Assembly (NCBI RefSeq): GCF_032854445.1
Contig: NC_088301.1
Location: forward strand, 11,280,281-11,344,280
Origin: Liolophura sinensis
Taxonomy: Eukaryota > Mollusca > Polyplacophora > Chitonida > Chitonidae
Direction of reading: 5' to 3'
DNA: 64,000 nt
The notes under the pieces were generated by a model. It saw only the letters and a list, made by a program, of their open reading frames with translations, had not been told where the DNA came from and searched no databases. The position numbers and the translations under genes are program-made. This document shows positions 1 through 9,839 of this stretch, one piece after another (the first letter of the stretch is position 1; every line of letters starts with the position of its first letter).

Positions 1-484
1 CATATTGTAAAGAATTATGAACAAGGCCTAACCATTTGTGTACCCGTATCATATTGTAAAGAATTATGAACAAGGCCTAACCATCTGTGTACCCGTATCA
101 TATTGAAAAGAATTATGAACAAGATCTAACTATTTGTGTACCCGTATCATATTGTAAAGAATTATGAACAAGGCCTAACCATTTGTGTACCCGTATCATA
201 TTGAAAAGAATTATGAACAAGACCTAACTATTTGTGTGCCCGTATCATATTGTAAAGAATTATGAACAAGGCCTAACAATTTGTGTACACGTATCATATT
301 GTAAAGAATTATGAACAAGGCCTAACCATCTGTGTACCCGTATCATATTGAAAAGAATTATGAACAAGACCTAACTATTTGTGTACCCGTATCATATTGT
401 AAAGAATTATGAACAAGGCCTAACCATTTGTGTACCCGTATCATATTGTAAAGAATTATGAGCAAGACCTAACCATTTATTATG
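1..484. repeat. 49-bp satellite, subfamily A
   Basis: About ten head-to-tail copies of a 49-bp unit, with phase starting exactly at base 1, so the array continues beyond the left edge. Units carry the core ATTATGAACAAGGCCTAACC and end in GTGTACCCGTAT. Alternate copies read TTGTAAAG or TTGAAAAG and GGCCTAACC or GACCTAACT, which suggests amplification of a two-unit block. No coding capacity is visible. A short non-repeat stretch around 478-505 separates it from subfamily B. Confidence 0.95.
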
Positions 485-505
485 TTGTTGTTCTTTCGTA
501 TTCAC

Positions 506-2806
506 GTATCATATGAAGAATCATTCATAGGCTTAACCATTTTTGTACCCGTATCATACTGTGAACATGCATGAACGGGATCTAACCATTTGCGTACTCG
601 TATCATACTGTCAACAAGCATGAAGGGGGATCTAACCATTTGTGTACTCGTATCATACTGTCAACAAGCATGAAGGGGGATCTAACCAGTTGCGTACTCG
701 TATCATACTGCGAACAAGCATGAACGGGATATAACCACTGATGTACCCGTATTATACTGTGCACAAGCATGAAGGGGATCTAATCATTTTCGTGCCCGTA
801 TCATACTGTGAACATGCATGAAGGGGATCTAACCATTTGTACACCCGTATCATACTGTGAACAAGCATTAAGGGGATCTAGCCATTTGTGTACTCGTATC
901 ATACTGTGAAAATGCATGAACGGGATCTAGCCATTTGGGTACCCATATCATACTGTGAACATGCATGAAGGGGATCTAACCATTTGTATACTCGTATCAT
1001 ACTGTGAACAAGCATGAGCGGGATCTAACCATTTGCGTGCCTGTATCATACTGTGAACAAGCATGAAGGGGATCTAACCATTTGTGTACTCGTATCATAC
1101 TGTGAAAATGCATGAACGGGATCTAGCCATTTGGGTACCCATATCATACTGTGAACATGCATGAAGGGGATCTAACCATTTGTATACCCGTATCATACTG
1201 TGAACAAGCATGAAGGGGATCTAACCATCTGTGTACTCGTATGATTCTGTGAAAATGCGTGAACGGGATCTAGTCATTTGGGTACCCATATCATACTGTG
1301 AACATGCATGAAGGGGATCTAACCATTTGTATACCCGTATCATACTGTGAACAAGCATGAACGGGATCTAGCCATTTGGGTACCAGTATCATACTGTGAA
1401 CAAGCATGGACGAGATCTAACCATTTTCGTGTGCGTATTATACTGTGAACAAGCATGGACGGGATCTAACCAATTGCGTGCCCGTATCATACTGTGAACA
1501 AGCATGAACGGGATCTAACCATTTGTGTACCCGTATCATACTGTGAACAAGCATGAAAGGGATCTTACCATTTTCGTGCCCGTATCATACTGTGAACAAG
1601 CATGAACGGGATCTAACCATTTTCGTGCCCGTATCATACTGTGAACAGGCATGAAGGGGATCTAACTATTTGTGTACCCGTATCATACTGTGAACATACA
1701 GGATCGGGATATAGCCACTGGTGTACCCGTATCATACTGTGAACATGCATGAAGGGGATCTAACCATTTGTATACTCATATCATACTGTGAACAAGCATG
1801 AAGGGGATCTAACCATTTTCATGCCCATATCATACTGTGCACAAGCATGAACGGGATATAACCAATTGCGTATCCGTATCATACTGTGAACATGTATGAA
1901 GGGGATCTAACCATTTGTATACCCATATCATACTGTGAATAATGCATGAAGGGGATCTAACCATTTGCGTGCCTGTATCATACTGTGAACAAGCATGAAC
2001 GGGATCTAACCATTTGTGTACTCGTATCATACTGTGAAAATGCATGAACGGGATCTAGTCATTTGGGTACCCATATCATACTGTGAACATGCATGAAGGG
2101 GATCTAACCATTTGTGTGCCCGTATCATACTGTGAACAAGCATGAACGGGATATAACCATTTGGGTACCCGTATCATACTGTCAACAAGCATGGACGGGA
2201 TCTAACAATTTGCGTGCCCGTATCATACTGTGAACAAGCATGAATGGGACATAACCATTTGTGTACCCGTATCATACTGTGAACAAGCATGAAGGGGATC
2301 TAACCATTTGTGTACCCGTATCATACTGTGAACAAGCATGAACGGGATCTAACCATTTTCGTGCCCGTATCATACTGTGAACAAGCATGAACGGGATATA
2401 ACAATTTGCGTGCCCGTGTCATAGTGAACAAGCATGAACGGGATCTAACCATTTTCGTGCCCGTATCATACTGTGAACAAGCATGGAAGGGATATAACCA
2501 TTTGCGTGCCTGTATCATACTGTGAACAAGCATGAACGGGATATAACCATTTGTGTACCCGTATCATAGTGTGAACAAGCATGAACGGGATCTAACCATT
2601 TGCGTGCCCATATCATACTGTGAACAAGCATGAACGGGATCTAACCATTTTCGTGCCCGTATCATACTGTGAACAGGCATGAAGGGGATCTAACTATTTG
2701 CGTACCCGTATCATACTGTGAACATACAGGATCGGGATATAGCCACTGGTGTACCCGTATCATACTGTGAACAAGTATGAACGGGATCTAACCATGTGTG
2801 TACATG
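506..2806. repeat. 49-bp satellite, subfamily B
   Basis: About 46 copies of a unit of the same length and alignable along its whole length with subfamily A, but with CATACTGTGAACAAGCATGA in place of the A-type left half. The right half (GATCTAACCATTTGTGTACC) is shared. Copies differ by scattered substitutions and 1-2 bp indels. The last copies decay at about 2790-2806 into unique sequence. Short open frames across it on the - strand come from the unit length (49 = 3n+1) and are not genes. Confidence 0.95.
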
Positions 2807-3117
2807 TATTGTTATTTTGTGAAATGTGTACCGTTATCACGTTATAAAGGAGCTTATGTCACATAACACAAAGGATCTAACACTATGACGCCATGTGCAG
2901 GACCCTTCGGTATATTGCTATCCAAGTACACGTGTTGTTCACAATATGTCAAGATTGAAACTCTCCGCCATATAGTAAAGGCAGAGTGACGGGAAATCAT
3001 TGTTATCTGTGTAGAAGTTCCGTTAAGATGTACCGTCCGCGTGGAGAGTCTGTAGATTCCTTGAAATCCCGCGAAGGTGGATATATATCTTTCAAAGCCT
3101 TTGCTAGGCGCATTTTT

Positions 3118-3290
3118 AAAGCTAGCATATCAGGCTGGCTTCCTCTCCGGCCGTACGTGGGAAGGTCATTCAGCAACCTGCAGATGGTCGTGAGTTTTCA
3201 TGGGGCTCTTCCCGGTTTCCTCCCACCATAATACTGGTCGTCGTCGTATAAGTGAAATATTCATGAGTACGGCGTAAAACACCAATCAAA

Positions 3291-3321
<31 letters not shown>

Positions 3322-3333
3322 AGCTAGCATATC
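3118..3333 (+). mobile_element. SINE type A, 5'-truncated, with target site duplication
   Basis: The element starts inside the SINE body at the motif GGCTGGCTTCCTCTCCGG (3132) and runs to its (AAAT)n tail at 3319. It is flanked by a perfect 14-bp direct repeat, AAAGCTAGCATATC (3118-3131 and 3320-3333), the mark of target-primed retrotransposition. The low divergence from the other copies and the intact flanking repeat indicate a fairly recent insertion. Confidence 0.93.
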
Positions 3334-3602
3334 GTCAATATACCGTTTAATTAATGAGGAAGATCGAGCTTGATAAAGATTAATCTTTGATAATTTTTAT
3401 ATGCATATAATCGTATTCATACGAGAACAGTTATAGATCTGCCTAATGGAGATGCTCTCTTCACGATATGACTGTAATATTGCCAAAGTGGCACTAAGCC
3501 ATATTCATTCATTCTAACTAGAGTCAGACCACGAGTTTCTCACAGCCTGTAAAGTCAAGTATGTCTGGTGGTCGCAGTGAAGTAAAGTGATTATTTTAAG
3601 TT

Positions 3603-3735
3603 TAATTTGATTTCATAAATTGGTGTTAAACGTCACACTCAAGAATATTTCACTCATACGACAGAGGCCAGCATTATGAGGAAACCTGAAGAACCCTGCT
3701 ACGGGGTAACCCCAACCATCCGCAGATTGTGGATT
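3603..3735 (-). mobile_element. SINE type A fragment
   Basis: Reverse-oriented 3' part: AATTGGTGTTAAACGTCAC, then AAGAATATTTCACTCATACG, then AACCATCCGCAG. The tRNA-like head is missing. Confidence 0.8.
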
Positions 3736-3999
3736 GTAAAGAGTATTATGAAAAAATGCATGCATAAAAAGTACTTAATGCGTATACACTGGATATACAA
3801 GATATCAAAGATTTTGACTTGTCTGGATAAACATCTGGTAGATTCACCTGAGATTGTGAATCCTTGGATGGTATTTACGATCAGTGTAAACGTTATGACT
3901 GGTAAGCTTAATAAAGTCCTCCTCAAGTTGTAAAAGTCATAATCGTCGAAATCTGTTTATGAGGTATAGAAGAGACAAGAAACTGAGATATGAAACCCA

Positions 4000-4228
4000 G
4001 GGGCCTCCGTGGCCGCGGTGGTTAGCGTGGCACAATGACCCACCAATGAGGTCGCTGTGCTGGTTTCCTATCCTGCCGTACATGCGAAGGTCTTCCAGCA
4101 ACCAGCGGATGGTCGTGGGTTTCCCCGCTAACTCTGCCCAGTGTCCTCCCGCAGTATAATGCGGGCTGCAATCGTATAAGTGAAATATTCTTGAGTACGG
4201 CGTAAAACACCAATCAAATATATGAATA
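4000..4228 (+). mobile_element. SINE type A, near full length
   Basis: Begins with the tRNA-like head GGGGCCTCCGTGGCCGCGG and GTTAGCGTGG (degenerate A box), passes through GGATGGTCGTGGGTTTCC and ends in CACCAATCAAATATATG. An internal deletion of the head removes the region of the B box. Confidence 0.9.
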
Positions 4229-4556
4229 CATGAAAGGCAATTTAAGAACCGTCATGAGAATGCTCTTCCAGAAGCGAAACGAGATATGAAGGAAACTATC
4301 ATGGAAAAGAAACGTACTGAATTTCTCAAGCTGTTCCTGCGTATATTCTTACTTGTCATATACATACAAATGTTAGTGTAAGGGCTGCAGAGGACTGTAC
4401 GGAGTATAAAAGACTACGTCGTAAAGAGAAATGCAGCGACGACAATGTGACAGCTGGCAAATGGTCACACGTAAGCGGTGAAATCTGGTCTCTTGTAAAT
4501 TGACCTCAGTTAGGGTTTTACTCCGACTGGTCATTGACAAGCAGGAACTTATTCGA

Positions 4557-4584
4557 CCCCCCCCCCCCCCCCGCCCCCGCCCGC
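4557..4584. repeat. Poly-C tract
   Basis: An almost pure run of C with three G interruptions. The opposite strand is a G-run able to form a quadruplex, and the tract is a likely site of length error in the assembly. Confidence 0.85.
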
Positions 4585-6267
4585 AAGCATCGAGGTTTAA
4601 GGAGAGTTAGGCTCGTACAATAAACATTCATATGAAAACAATGCAAAGGGACTAAGAATAAAAATTGACAATTTTAGATCTGAGCATGCATGCATTAAGT
4701 TTTAATTGGTAGTAATGTAATGTGGGCCTATTTCCTAAATAGGCCAATTGGTATCGTGCATTTATGAAGGCATACAATCAAGTGCGATGGACATCAGTGC
4801 CTATTTTTAGGTCCGCCAAATGTTAATACTAGCTGTATTTAGGCATGTAATAGTTAGAGGCTTCGGCCCCACTGAAGAGAACTAACCATTTTAAATGGTT
4901 TAAAGTTTTCAATGGCGTATTTTTCGTCATACTCAAGACAGCTTCCCTATTTCACTGAGACGACCAGGTGTGAGATGTAGCCTATGTTTGGCCGAGAGAC
5001 CTTGAGGAAATCGGTTTGACGCGGAATGAGAAACAACTGCACTTCGTGTTCAGACCCAATATGATACATGACAATTCACCTGACGTTAACCATTCACAAA
5101 CTCAAACGCACAGCCTCCTTGGCACAGGCTTGCGCTGTTCACCGATAGAGAAACTTTGGTCATGGAGGTGTACACAAATATACCATGGGTCAACGATCCC
5201 CCTACCTAACAACGACACACACTTTTACACACATCTGAATCCTGGCCTTCCTCATCTTTGTGGCACAAAATCTGAATTTTGATAATGTCAAGTTTAACAT
5301 GCATATTTGACTTAATACACAAAATCGATCCAGTGAACATATGTATGTATACTATACACACTGCATCGTACGGGTAGGTGCATTTTCACAGGTAAGACAG
5401 GCAAGGGAGGCAATCGAGACAGGTAAAAAAATAGACTCGTCCATGTGACAGTCTTAACAGTGTAATTGATTTCGATGCATACTTATTCTTTTGAAGTTTG
5501 TTTTACTATCTGTTAGATTTTAATGATGTAAGAAATGCTTATGTTCTTTATACCTGAATTTACCTGACAAATAAGTGATCACGAATTCTGTTAATCGGCT
5601 GTTACACGACTCCGCCGCCACCAGGTAGGAAAATCAACTCACCCGAACGCAGTGGTATTGTCGACCTGCACATGCGTAGAAGTGTATGTTATGATTTTGA
5701 CGGTTTTGTACCTACCTTGTTGATCCCGTTAGTAAATATCAGGTGATAGGATTATAGGCAGGTAGCCTACACCTGGGAAGAACAACGATGAGCGGCCTGG
5801 TCAAGTGACGTTTGATCTGCAAACAATTAATTCCAGTCCACAAAGATCTGCGCTCTTTTACGGAAGCCAGCGTTAGTTTGAATCCTCACCAGATCACACC
5901 AAGTACGTATAAATCGTGGGTCATATATAAGCTGCGTATATTGGTATCGATCGTTAGTAACAAATGCCGCCATTATCGACGGTCTGTTACAGAGTAGTGC
6001 CCAGAGGCCTTTGACACTATATCGGTACCTCGGGGTTAAGATAAGCGAAGGTAGATTTTTATCCTGAAACTAATGGAACGCTATGTACTATTCAGTTGTC
6101 ACAGTAATCCTGTATAATAATTGATATGGCTCATTCTGCATTTTTGTATTATTGTTTTGTCAAGTGAAAACTATAAAAAAGACATATAGGACAATAATAA
6201 TACTGTGTGGGGCCTATATATGTATTACCTCTGGCTCTGTATGAAAACAAACTGTAGGTTGTCTGGC

Positions 6268-6380
6268 TCTAGTGATTTATTTGATCGCATGGTGTTTAAC
6301 ACTATTGCAACAGGCACCCAAGAATATTTCATGTACATACATGTATGACGGAAATCAAATGTATGGGTTGGGGGAACTCT
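6268..6380 (-). mobile_element. Old SINE tail fragment
   Basis: Degenerate tail in reverse orientation: ATGGTGTTTAACACTATTGC followed by CAAGAATATTTCATGTACAT. Heavily diverged and without a head. Confidence 0.55.
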
Positions 6381-7598
6381 ATACAGCTTGACCTGAAGGA
6401 AACAGTTAACTGCTCCTTGCCAGGTATCTGATATACCTCTTCATGTAGATTCACAGTCAGCGCAGCAGGAGTTGGGTTGAATCCTGCTTCTGTAATGATC
6501 CAGGGTTGGGGAACTTTTAACACAATAGTCAGCATAAGCAATAATCCCCTCCTCCAGGATGGGACCTTGTAGTGTTAGTCAATAGTTTACAGTGTAAATG
6601 TCATTTCAACTTATATTATATTTCATATCTCGTAATAATAGCTATTTCGATAGAAATGTAAAAAATACATTCAATATTTATTTATTCATTTACTGTTTTA
6701 TTATAGTTAATATACCCCACCCTCACCACAAACCCCTCACTGATAGTAAACATAAGTCATTTAAGTTAAATGGAAACAACAGATTTAAAGTAATAAGTAG
6801 AAAGGTACGTACTACACACCTTTCCAATGGTTTAAACAGAAATTGTTTGACAAAAAACAACAAAAGTAACAAACTGCTGAAATCATCCTACATCCATACA
6901 GGTATATCCATGATTTAGAGAACAATAATTATGCTGAATAAAGTTTCAGTGTTTTTTTTTTCAATTTTGGAAATAATGCATTACTGTATGTGGTATGCTC
7001 AACATTTTCCCTTATCAAAATTAATTTGGATTTTTATGTTATATACAAAAGTTTCATGCACATGTGAAGCAATGAGAGCAATCATGTTGATTATAGTCTC
7101 TATAGTATTAGATATGTAGGTCAGAGGTAAGAGCCTTAGGGTCAAGGGGAAACACAATATGCCACAGACTAAGAAAGCCAGTCTGTTTTCCCTCTGTACA
7201 CAGAAATCAAATAAATGATGCACCCATAGTCGATGACGCGAGAAAATCTGTTTTCTCAAATTCTTTTCTTCATGATGCTCCCCATTTTTAAATGATGCTG
7301 TTGTGTATAAAGCTATCTTGGCTTGATTTAGTCTGCTGATCATACTGAAAAATCAACTCAGTCATATCTCCATAACTTTTGTTCTTACACGTATTTGCAA
7401 ATTCCATCCTTTTTCTTCCAATTTTTTCACCTCACTGTCATTATTTCTCCTTAAGCAATAACAAACAGAATTGTCCTTAGTGGAGCAGCTAGCTCTGCCT
7501 CAGGCTCTGATCTTGCTTACAGATACGTCCAGTGATTGACCAGTCTTAACTCTTGACATGCACATAGATCAGTATCTTCACAGTGTGAAAGCTGGCGG

Positions 7599-7788
7599 AG
7601 TGGTTAATGTGCATGTGTAAACTAATGACTCAGGAGCACGTCACCAATATGGGCACTATGAATTTTAGTCCTGACTGCCTAGTCTGTGGTCATACGGTAC
7701 GTGGAAAAATCTGCTAGCAACCTGCAGATGAACATGGCTTTTTCCCATTCCTCCCACCATAAATGCTGGCTGTGGTGCGTTAGGGGAC
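7599..7788 (+). mobile_element. SINE type A, diverged copy
   Basis: A head-like segment (CGGAGTGGTTAATGTGC), then ACTCAGGAGCACGTCACC, then AGCAACCTGCAGATG and TTCCTCCCACCATAAATGC. It ends where the oppositely oriented copy at 7790 begins. Confidence 0.75.
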
Positions 7789-7789
7789 C

Positions 7790-8060
7790 TATATATTTAT
7801 TTATTTATTTGACTGGTGTTTTATGGCCTACTCAAAAGTATTTCACTTATACAGCGGCGGCCAGGATTTTAGTGAGAGGAAACCGGGCAAAGCTCTGTGG
7901 AAACCATCGACCAACCGCAGGCTGCTGGCAGAAATTCCCACATATGACTGGAGAGGAAGCCAGCATGAGCTGGACGAACTCACAGCCACTGCATTGGTGA
8001 GAGGCTCCTGAGTCATTACGCTGTACTAGCACGCTAACCAACTGAGCCACAGAGGCCCCC
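7790..8060 (-). mobile_element. SINE type A, full length
   Basis: Reverse orientation. The tail (TTTATTTATTTATTTGACTGG) is at 7795, the body passes GAGGAAACCGGGC, and the tRNA-like head ends as ACCAACTGAGCCACAGAGGC at about 8055. On the - strand the head reads GCCTCTGTGGCTCAGTTGG, matching a tRNA A-box region. It lies tail to tail with the copy at 7599. Confidence 0.92.
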
Positions 8061-8107
8061 AAGGACATATATAATGACTATTTAGAGAAGAATAGGAGAG
8101 GCATAGG

Positions 8108-8456
8108 ATATGGCTTCGGTAGTGGTGGTGGTGATTTTGGGTGGGTAGGTGTATGGCCGAGGTGGTGTTGGTGATTTTGGGTGGGTAGGTGTATGGCCCA
8201 TGTGATTTTGGGTGGGTAGGTGTATGGCCCAGGTAGTGGTGGTAGTGGTGATTTTGTGTGGATAGGTGTATTGCCCATGTGGTAGTGGTGATTTTGGGTG
8301 GGTAGGTGTATGTCTCAGGTGGTGGTGGTTTTGGGTGAGTAGATGTATGGCCCAGGTGGTGGTGACTTTGGGTGGGTAGGTGTATGGCTCAGGTGGTGGT
8401 GGTTTGGGGTGAGTAGGTGTATGGCCCAGGTGGTGTTTGTGGTGGGTGGGTGGACT
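8108..8456 (+). repeat. G-rich minisatellite, about 9 imperfect copies
   Basis: Units of about 33-48 bp combine GGGTGGGTAGGTGTATGGCC with a variable number of GGT triplets (GGTGGTGGTGATTTT). The + strand has many G3 runs close together, so G-quadruplexes are plausible. No known gene overlaps it. Confidence 0.9.
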
Positions 8457-8732
8457 GAGTCAGTTACTACTGTGCTGTTACAAGGCTATATCCATGGTGA
8501 GCTCCTCTGGGCTCTATTTTGTTATTTAGCAGTGTACTAAATGTTCTATTTATGACACCTAGACATAATGACATTGAACATACATAATGCATAGTATAGA
8601 CACACAGACAGAACCAGTTGGCTGCGTTATGTAGACTGGTATAGGTATTCATCTAAAACCCTGCAAACAAGTCAGCTGATTTAAATAAACCCATCAGTAA
8701 ATAAGATACTGTCAATTCTGTCTGATTATCTG

Positions 8733-8840
8733 GTTTTATTGATTGATGTTTAATATGATATTACAAAAGAATTTCCCTGTGCAAAGGTTGTCATGGTTAC
8801 AGGCCCGGTGACAGAAACTGGGTGGAACCTAGAGGCAAAC
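8733..8840 (-). mobile_element. Old SINE tail fragment
   Basis: Reverse tail, TTTTATTGATTGATGTTTAA, followed by a degenerate body with GAAACTGGGTGGAACC. Short and diverged. Confidence 0.5.
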
Positions 8841-8943
8841 AGCAGCACTTTGTCAGGTAATTTTTGACAAAACCTCCTGACTTGGTGCATACATCATGCA
8901 TTTAAGGCCTTAATACACTGAAATTCGTCTGCTGCAGCTGTAA

Positions 8944-9098
8944 GTCATGAGATTTGTCAGGTACTATGTGGCGTATGTAGGTTGGTCGTTTACTCCGCGC
9001 AGTCTTAGTTTCTTTAAACCCATAAACCGGAACATTGTCAAATAAGTGGAAAATTCTTTAGATTAGCATTTAACACCAATCAGCCAAATCAAATGGCG
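8944..9098 (+). mobile_element. SINE 3' part, probably type B
   Basis: The body contains TTTAAACCCATAAACCGG and GTGGAAAATTCTTTAG and ends in TTAACACCAATCAGCC. It resembles the type B copies at 13085 and 23707 more than type A. Confidence 0.55.
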
Positions 9099-9379
9099 TT
9101 CTGAAAATGAGCTGGGAACTTGGGGATGGGGTTGGGGGAAGGTACTAAGGGAAAAACAGCTGAATGAGACTGGAGTATAGACCAGGAAGAACTGATTAAC
9201 TTTGTAAATAACCACATTGATCCGACAGAGGTTGGCTGGCTGTGGTGAGAGTTAAGTGCTTTAGCCATAAAAACCAGTGTGGAACTTGATTATTGTAAAA
9301 TTATATATCTGGTAAATAATTCAATACATGTACATAAGCTTTGTTTTAAAACATATTTATTTTGTTTTGCTCACACATT

Positions 9380-9492
9380 AAGGGATATTCCACCAGGGGC
9401 TGACCTGGTTTCCTTCAACCTTAACCGTGGCCGCTGTTGTACCAATGAAATGTTAAAACACCAGTGAAATAAATAAATAAATAAATAAATAG
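9380..9492 (+). mobile_element. SINE type A tail
   Basis: A 3' part only: GACCTGGTTTCCTTCAACC, then CCGCTGTTGTACCAATGAAA, ending in six AAAT repeats. Confidence 0.75.
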
Positions 9493-9839
9493 TCAACATT
9501 AAGTGATATACCTTATGAAAATAAATTAAACCTAGCAAAGATCATGAGTTTACATCAAGCTTTCTGGTATCCTTCACCCATAAACTTTATTGCTGTCATA
9601 TATGTGTACGTGAACATTTTTGAGCATTGTATTAAACACTAAACAGATAGGTAAACATTATATATTCAGCTATGCTGCTTTAACAAATGCGACTATAGCT
9701 AGAAATGGGGGCTTTAAGCGCTAATGTCTGGTTACGTGTTTTATTACATGGTTCCCAGGTTGTGATGTGACAGTGAGGAAAGATCAAGAGGTTTTCATAC
9801 TGGAGGGACCTGAAGAGCCAGAGATAGAGATACAGAAAC

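Larger units (their letters stand above)
2807..9758. other. Intergenic region without a recognisable gene
   Basis: I find no exon with a recognisable protein family and consistent splice sites on either strand here. It holds SINE copies and fragments (listed separately), a C-tract, a G-rich minisatellite and otherwise unique AT-rich sequence. The 5' untranslated exon and promoter of the tetraspanin probably lie somewhere in its right part, but no site can be pinned down. Confidence 0.6.

Noticed and set aside
1-2806. A CRISPR-like regular repeat array
   Set aside because: The units are contiguous with no unique spacers, and the surroundings are eukaryotic, so this is a satellite.
5016-5282. 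88-codon open frame on +
   Set aside because: No similarity recognised, no splice or start context; its length is within chance in this sequence.
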